Source of the DNA: an uncultured Xanthobacteraceae bacterium
GTDB taxonomy: Bacteria > Pseudomonadota > Alphaproteobacteria > Rhizobiales > Xanthobacteraceae
NCBI GenBank assembly: GCA_955652195.1
Contig: CATPBC010000321.1
Location: 1 to 18,271, forward strand
Length of the DNA: 18,271 nucleotides
Reading direction: 5' to 3'
The notes below the pieces were generated by a model that made no database searches, had not been told where the DNA came from, and saw only the letters and a program-made list of their open reading frames with translations. Of this stretch, positions 15,519 to 18,271 are shown one piece after another; the first letter of the stretch is position 1; each line of letters begins with the position of its first letter. The position numbers and the translations under genes were made by a program.

Positions 15519-16121
15519 ATGACCGAAATTCATGAGACCATCGAAAAGGCGCAGGAAGGCGAGCACAGCCAATATTTCAACCGGCGGATCGCATTGCTGA
15601 TCGCGGTGCTCGCGCTGTTCCTGTCATTTTCCGAAACGCTCGGCAAAAGCGCGCAGACCGAGGCGATCGCCGCCAATGTCGAATCCTCGGATCTGTGGGC
15701 GTTCTTTCAGGCGAAAAGCATTCGGATGACGCAGATCAATACCGCCGCGGAGGAAATGCTGGTTGCGGCGGAGGCCGCATCCGACCCGGCGGCGAAGGCG
15801 ACGATGCAGAAGCAGATCGACGCCTGGAAAAAGACGGCGGCGCGCTATGATTCGGAGCCGTCGACGCGCGAAGGCCGCAAGGAGCTCGCCGAGCGGGCCA
15901 AGGAAGCCGAGGAAAAGCGCGATCTGGCGATGGCCAAATATCATCACTACGAACTCGGCTCGGCGGCGTTTCAAGTCGGCATCGTGCTGTCGTCGGCGGC
16001 GGTGATCACCGGCACGGTGGCGCTCGCCTGGTTTGGCGGGGTGCTTGGCGTGATCGGCCTTGTGCTCACGGCGTTCGGACTTTTTGCCCCGCATGCGCTG
16101 CCGCTCGTCGCGATGTTGTAG
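15519..16121 (+). CDS. DUF4337 domain-containing membrane protein
   Basis: 200 residues matching the DUF4337 family in layout. A short charged N-terminus (MTEIHETIEKAQEG) is followed by a first membrane segment RRIALLIAVLALFLSFSETLG (about 22-42), a long helical soluble region of about 100 residues rich in Ala/Glu/Lys (WAFFQAKSIRMTQINTAAEE, KQIDAWKKTAARYDSEPS, ERAKEAEEKRD), and two closing membrane segments (QVGIVLSSAAVITGTVALAWF and VLGVIGLVLTAFGLFA). SDLWAFFQAKSIR and HHYELGSAAFQVGIVLSS are the family's recognisable stretches. The biochemical function is unknown. The start ATG (15519) has only a weak ribosome-binding site. It converges on lpdA, with a palindromic element filling the gap. 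Confidence 0.93.
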   Translation: MTEIHETIEKAQEGEHSQYFNRRIALLIAVLALFLSFSETLGKSAQTEAIAANVESSDLWAFFQAKSIRMTQINTAAEEMLVAAEAASDPAAKATMQKQIDAWKKTAARYDSEPSTREGRKELAERAKEAEEKRDLAMAKYHHYELGSAAFQVGIVLSSAAVITGTVALAWFGGVLGVIGLVLTAFGLFAPHALPLVAML

Positions 16122-16133
16122 ACGCGCGCCACT

Positions 16134-16214
16134 CGTCATTGCGAGGAGCGTAGCGACGAAGCAATCCAGCTCTCTGGCACCGAGCTGAATTGCTTCGCTT
16201 CGCTCGCAATGACG
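16134..16214. repeat. Intergenic palindromic element, CGTCATTGCG type, copy 2
   Basis: CGTCATTGCGAG (16134-16145) and CTCGCAATGACG (16203-16214) are exact inverted ends; GAAGCAATcCAGCTC and GAGCTGaATTGCTTC continue the stem. It belongs to the same family as 11953-12040. It lies between the convergent DUF4337 gene and lpdA, 2 bp from the lpdA stop, where it could serve as the 3' hairpin of the odhB-lpdA message. Confidence 0.88.
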
Positions 16215-16216
16215 GA

Positions 16217-17623
16217 TCAAAAATTGATGGCGCGTTTGGCAACCGCCAAAGCCGATTCCTTGATCGCCTCGCTCAAGGTCGGATGGGCGTGACACGTGCG
16301 GGCGATGTCTTCCGACGACGCGCCGAATTCCATGGCGACGGCGGCCTCGCCGATCATGTTGCCGGCGTCGGGGCCGATGATATGCACGCCGAGCACGCGG
16401 TCGGTCTTGGCATCGGCCAGAATTTTGACGAAACCCTCGGCAGTCAGATTGATCCTGGCGCGCGCGTTGGCGCTGAACGGAAATTTTCCCACATTGTAAG
16501 CAATGCCGGCCGCTTTCAGCTCCTCCTCGCTTTTGCCGACGCAAGCGATTTCCGGAAAAGTGTAAACGACGTTGGGGATGACGTCGTAATTCATATGGCC
16601 GGCCTGGCCGGCCAGAATTTCGGCGACCGCGATGCCCTCGTCTTCCGCCTTGTGCGCCAGCATCGGGCCGGGAATCACGTCGCCGATGGCATAGATGCCT
16701 TCGACATTGGTGCGGTACCGCGAGTCGACGACGACTCGGCCGCGATTGTCTTTTTTCACGCCGACCGTTTCGAGGCCGAGGCCGTCGGTGTAGGGCGCGC
16801 GCCCGATCGCAACCAGCACGATATCGGCCTCGAGCATCTCCGCAGCGCCGCCGCCCGCAGCCGGCTCCACTTTGACCTTGAGCGTCTTGCCCGAGGCGTC
16901 CACCGCGACCACTTTGGACGACAGCCGCACCGCGATGCCCTGTTTTTGCACGATGCGATGGAATTGCTTGCCGACCTCGATGTCGATGCCCGGCAGGATT
17001 TGATCGAGGAATTCGACGATCGTCACTTCGGCGCCGAGCCGGCGCCACACCGAGCCGAGCTCAAGCCCGATGATGCCGGCGCCGACAATGAGGAGCTTTT
17101 TCGGCACGGTGGCTAATTCAAGCGCGCCGGTCGAGGACACGATGCGCTTCTCGTCGATGTCGATGCCGTTTAGCCGCGCCACATCGGAACCGGTGGCGAT
17201 GACGATCGCCTTGGCCTCCAATACTCGTGCTTTGCCGTCGGCATTTTTCACTTCAACTTTGCCGGGGGCGGTTATGCGCGCGGCGCCGTGGAGGGCCTCG
17301 ATCTTATTTTTGCGGAACAGATAATCGACGCCCTTGACGTTAACGTCGACGGCTTGCTGCTTGTATTTCAGCATGGCGGCAAGATCGACCGCCGGGTTGC
17401 CGACCTTGATGCCCATTTCGGCGAACTTGTGCGACGCCTCATCATAAAGCTCCGACGCGTTGAGCATCGCTTTCGACGGAATGCAGCCGATATTGAGACA
17501 GGTACCGCCGAACGTGGCGCGCTTCTCGACGACCGCGGTCTTCAGGCCAAGTTGCGCCGCGCGGATGGCGCAAACATAGCCGCCGGGGCCGGAGCCGATG
17601 ACGATGAGATCGTAAGAAGCCAT
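16217..17623 (-). CDS. lpdA: Dihydrolipoyl dehydrogenase (E3)
   Basis: 468 residues, a complete flavoprotein disulphide reductase. It reoxidises the dihydrolipoyl group of 2-oxo acid dehydrogenase complexes and passes electrons to NAD+. FAD-binding GSGPGG (10-15) follows the N-terminal strand YDLIVI. The redox-active pair Cys42/Cys47 lies in GGTCLNIGCIPSK. The NAD-binding strand has LLIVGAGIIGLELGSVWRRLG, the second FAD motif is IYAIGDVIPGPMLAHKAEDEG, and the C-terminal interface domain carries the His-Glu catalytic pair in CHAHPTLSEAIKES. The stop of odhB lies 4 bp upstream, so lpdA is the last gene of the odhB operon and is probably translated with it. The assignment to the 2-oxoglutarate complex rests on that position; such E3 proteins can also serve other complexes. 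Confidence 0.98.
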   Translation of the reverse strand: MASYDLIVIGSGPGGYVCAIRAAQLGLKTAVVEKRATFGGTCLNIGCIPSKAMLNASELYDEASHKFAEMGIKVGNPAVDLAAMLKYKQQAVDVNVKGVDYLFRKNKIEALHGAARITAPGKVEVKNADGKARVLEAKAIVIATGSDVARLNGIDIDEKRIVSSTGALELATVPKKLLIVGAGIIGLELGSVWRRLGAEVTIVEFLDQILPGIDIEVGKQFHRIVQKQGIAVRLSSKVVAVDASGKTLKVKVEPAAGGGAAEMLEADIVLVAIGRAPYTDGLGLETVGVKKDNRGRVVVDSRYRTNVEGIYAIGDVIPGPMLAHKAEDEGIAVAEILAGQAGHMNYDVIPNVVYTFPEIACVGKSEEELKAAGIAYNVGKFPFSANARARINLTAEGFVKILADAKTDRVLGVHIIGPDAGNMIGEAAVAMEFGASSEDIARTCHAHPTLSEAIKESALAVAKRAINF

Positions 17624-17627
17624 CGTT

Positions 17628-18271
17628 CTACAAATCCAGCACCAATCGCGCCGGATCCTCCAAACATTCCTTGACGCGGACGAGGAAAGTGACCGCTTCG
17701 CGGCCGTCGACCAGCCGATGATCGTAGGATAAAGCGAGATACATCATCGGCCGCACCTCAACCTTGCCGGCGACCACCATCGGCCGCTCGGCAATCTTGT
17801 GCATGCCGAGAATGCCGGATTGCGGCGCGTTGAGGATCGGCGTCGACATCAGGGAGCCGTAGATGCCGCCATTGGTGATCGTGAACGTGCCGCCCTGCAT
17901 CTCCTCGATCTTGAGCGTGCCGTCGCGCGCGCGGCGGCCGAAATCGGCGATCGCCTTCTCGATCTCGGCCAGCGATTTGACGTCGCAATCGTGCACCACC
18001 GGCACGACCAGACCGCGTTCGGTGCCGACCGCGATGCCGATATGATAGTAATTTTTGTAGACAATATCGGCGCCGTCGATCTCGGCATTCACCGCCGGAA
18101 TTTCCTTGAGCGCCTGCACACAGGCCCGCACGAAAAATCCCATGAAACCGAGTTTTACGCCGTGTTTCTTCTCGAACAAATCGCGGTATTGCGTGCGCAG
18201 CGCCATGACGTGACCCATGTCGACCTCATTGAAGGTCGTGAGCATGGCGGCGGTGTTCTGCGCGTCCTTCA
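17628..18271 (-). CDS. odhB: Dihydrolipoyllysine succinyltransferase (E2 of 2-oxoglutarate dehydrogenase), C-terminal part
   Basis: 214 codons are visible and the gene runs off the right edge; it is also called sucB. This is the E2 acyltransferase catalytic domain, which forms the core of the complex and moves the succinyl group from lipoyl-lysine to CoA. Visible blocks are [33 protein letters not shown], the core strand [54 protein letters not shown], and the catalytic [21 protein letters not shown] (His and Asp of DHRxxDG). The FNEVDM and [13 protein letters not shown] wording favours succinyl- over acetyl-transferase. The protein ends in the usual DPARLVLDL. The lipoyl and subunit-binding domains are outside the window. 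Confidence 0.96.
   Translation of the reverse strand, partial: KDAQNTAAMLTTFNEVDMGHVMALRTQYRDLFEKKHGVKLGFMGFFVRACVQALKEIPAVNAEIDGADIVYKNYYHIGIAVGTERGLVVPVVHDCDVKSLAEIEKAIADFGRRARDGTLKIEEMQGGTFTITNGGIYGSLMSTPILNAPQSGILGMHKIAERPMVVAGKVEVRPMMYLALSYDHRLVDGREAVTFLVRVKECLEDPARLVLDL

Noticed and set aside
11519..16214. CRISPR-like array
   Set aside because: The repeats are long, palindromic, of different families and separated by genes; there are no regular short spacers and no cas genes.
15624..17048. A 474-codon minus-strand frame spanning the DUF4337 gene and part of lpdA
   Set aside because: Its composition is Arg-rich, it reads through a palindromic element and it overlaps two well-supported genes in other frames.

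Overview
The window is a GC-rich, gene-dense chromosomal segment that looks like an alphaproteobacterium of the order Hyphomicrobiales (Rhizobiales), probably close to the Bradyrhizobium/Xanthobacteraceae group. The grounds are the protein sequences (infC-rpmI-rplT-pheST, priA/xerC, an odhB-lpdA operon, an orphan ABC substrate-binding protein with an RREFI...GGAAA leader, DUF2277) and intergenic palindromes of types I remember as common in that group. Most of the content is housekeeping. I found no phage, no intact insertion sequence, no CRISPR array and no clear defence or secondary-metabolite system.

Layout. Bases 1-4774 form a minus-strand translation cluster, read right to left: infC (with an ATT start), a GYD-domain protein, rpmI, rplT, a DinB-like protein, pheS and the N-terminal half of pheT. 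Two non-ribosomal genes (GYD and DinB-like) are inserted into the usual infC-rpmI-rplT-pheST order. Bases 4978-8768 hold small accessory genes in alternating orientation: an alpha/beta hydrolase, a DoxX-family membrane protein, a secreted protein with a one-base frameshift near its C-terminus, a GNAT acetyltransferase, a nitroreductase and a secreted coiled-coil protein. Bases 9032-11939 hold an orphan ABC-type substrate-binding protein bracketed by a short direct repeat, tRNA-Arg(CCG), glutaryl-CoA dehydrogenase and a DUF2277 protein. Bases 12090-15367 hold primosomal helicase priA (minus) and a XerC-type recombinase (plus), divergently arranged. Bases 15519-18271 hold a DUF4337 membrane protein, then lpdA and the C-terminal half of odhB, the end of the 2-oxoglutarate dehydrogenase operon, on the minus strand.

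Non-coding structure. Six intergenic palindromic elements belonging to five sequence families are present (4183-4231, 11519-11656, 11953-12040, 14336-14420, 15405-15499, 16134-16214). Five of the six lie within 4.7 kb around DUF2277-priA-xerC-DUF4337-lpdA. They sit at gene ends, except the one filling the priA/xerC divergent gap. Other signals are a perfect 13-bp inverted repeat between rplT and the DinB-like gene, a cluster of AATCAT/ATGATT half-sites upstream of the secreted protein, and the infC ATT start. The most checkable observations are the infC start, the frameshift and the half-site cluster. None amounts to a clearly new system.
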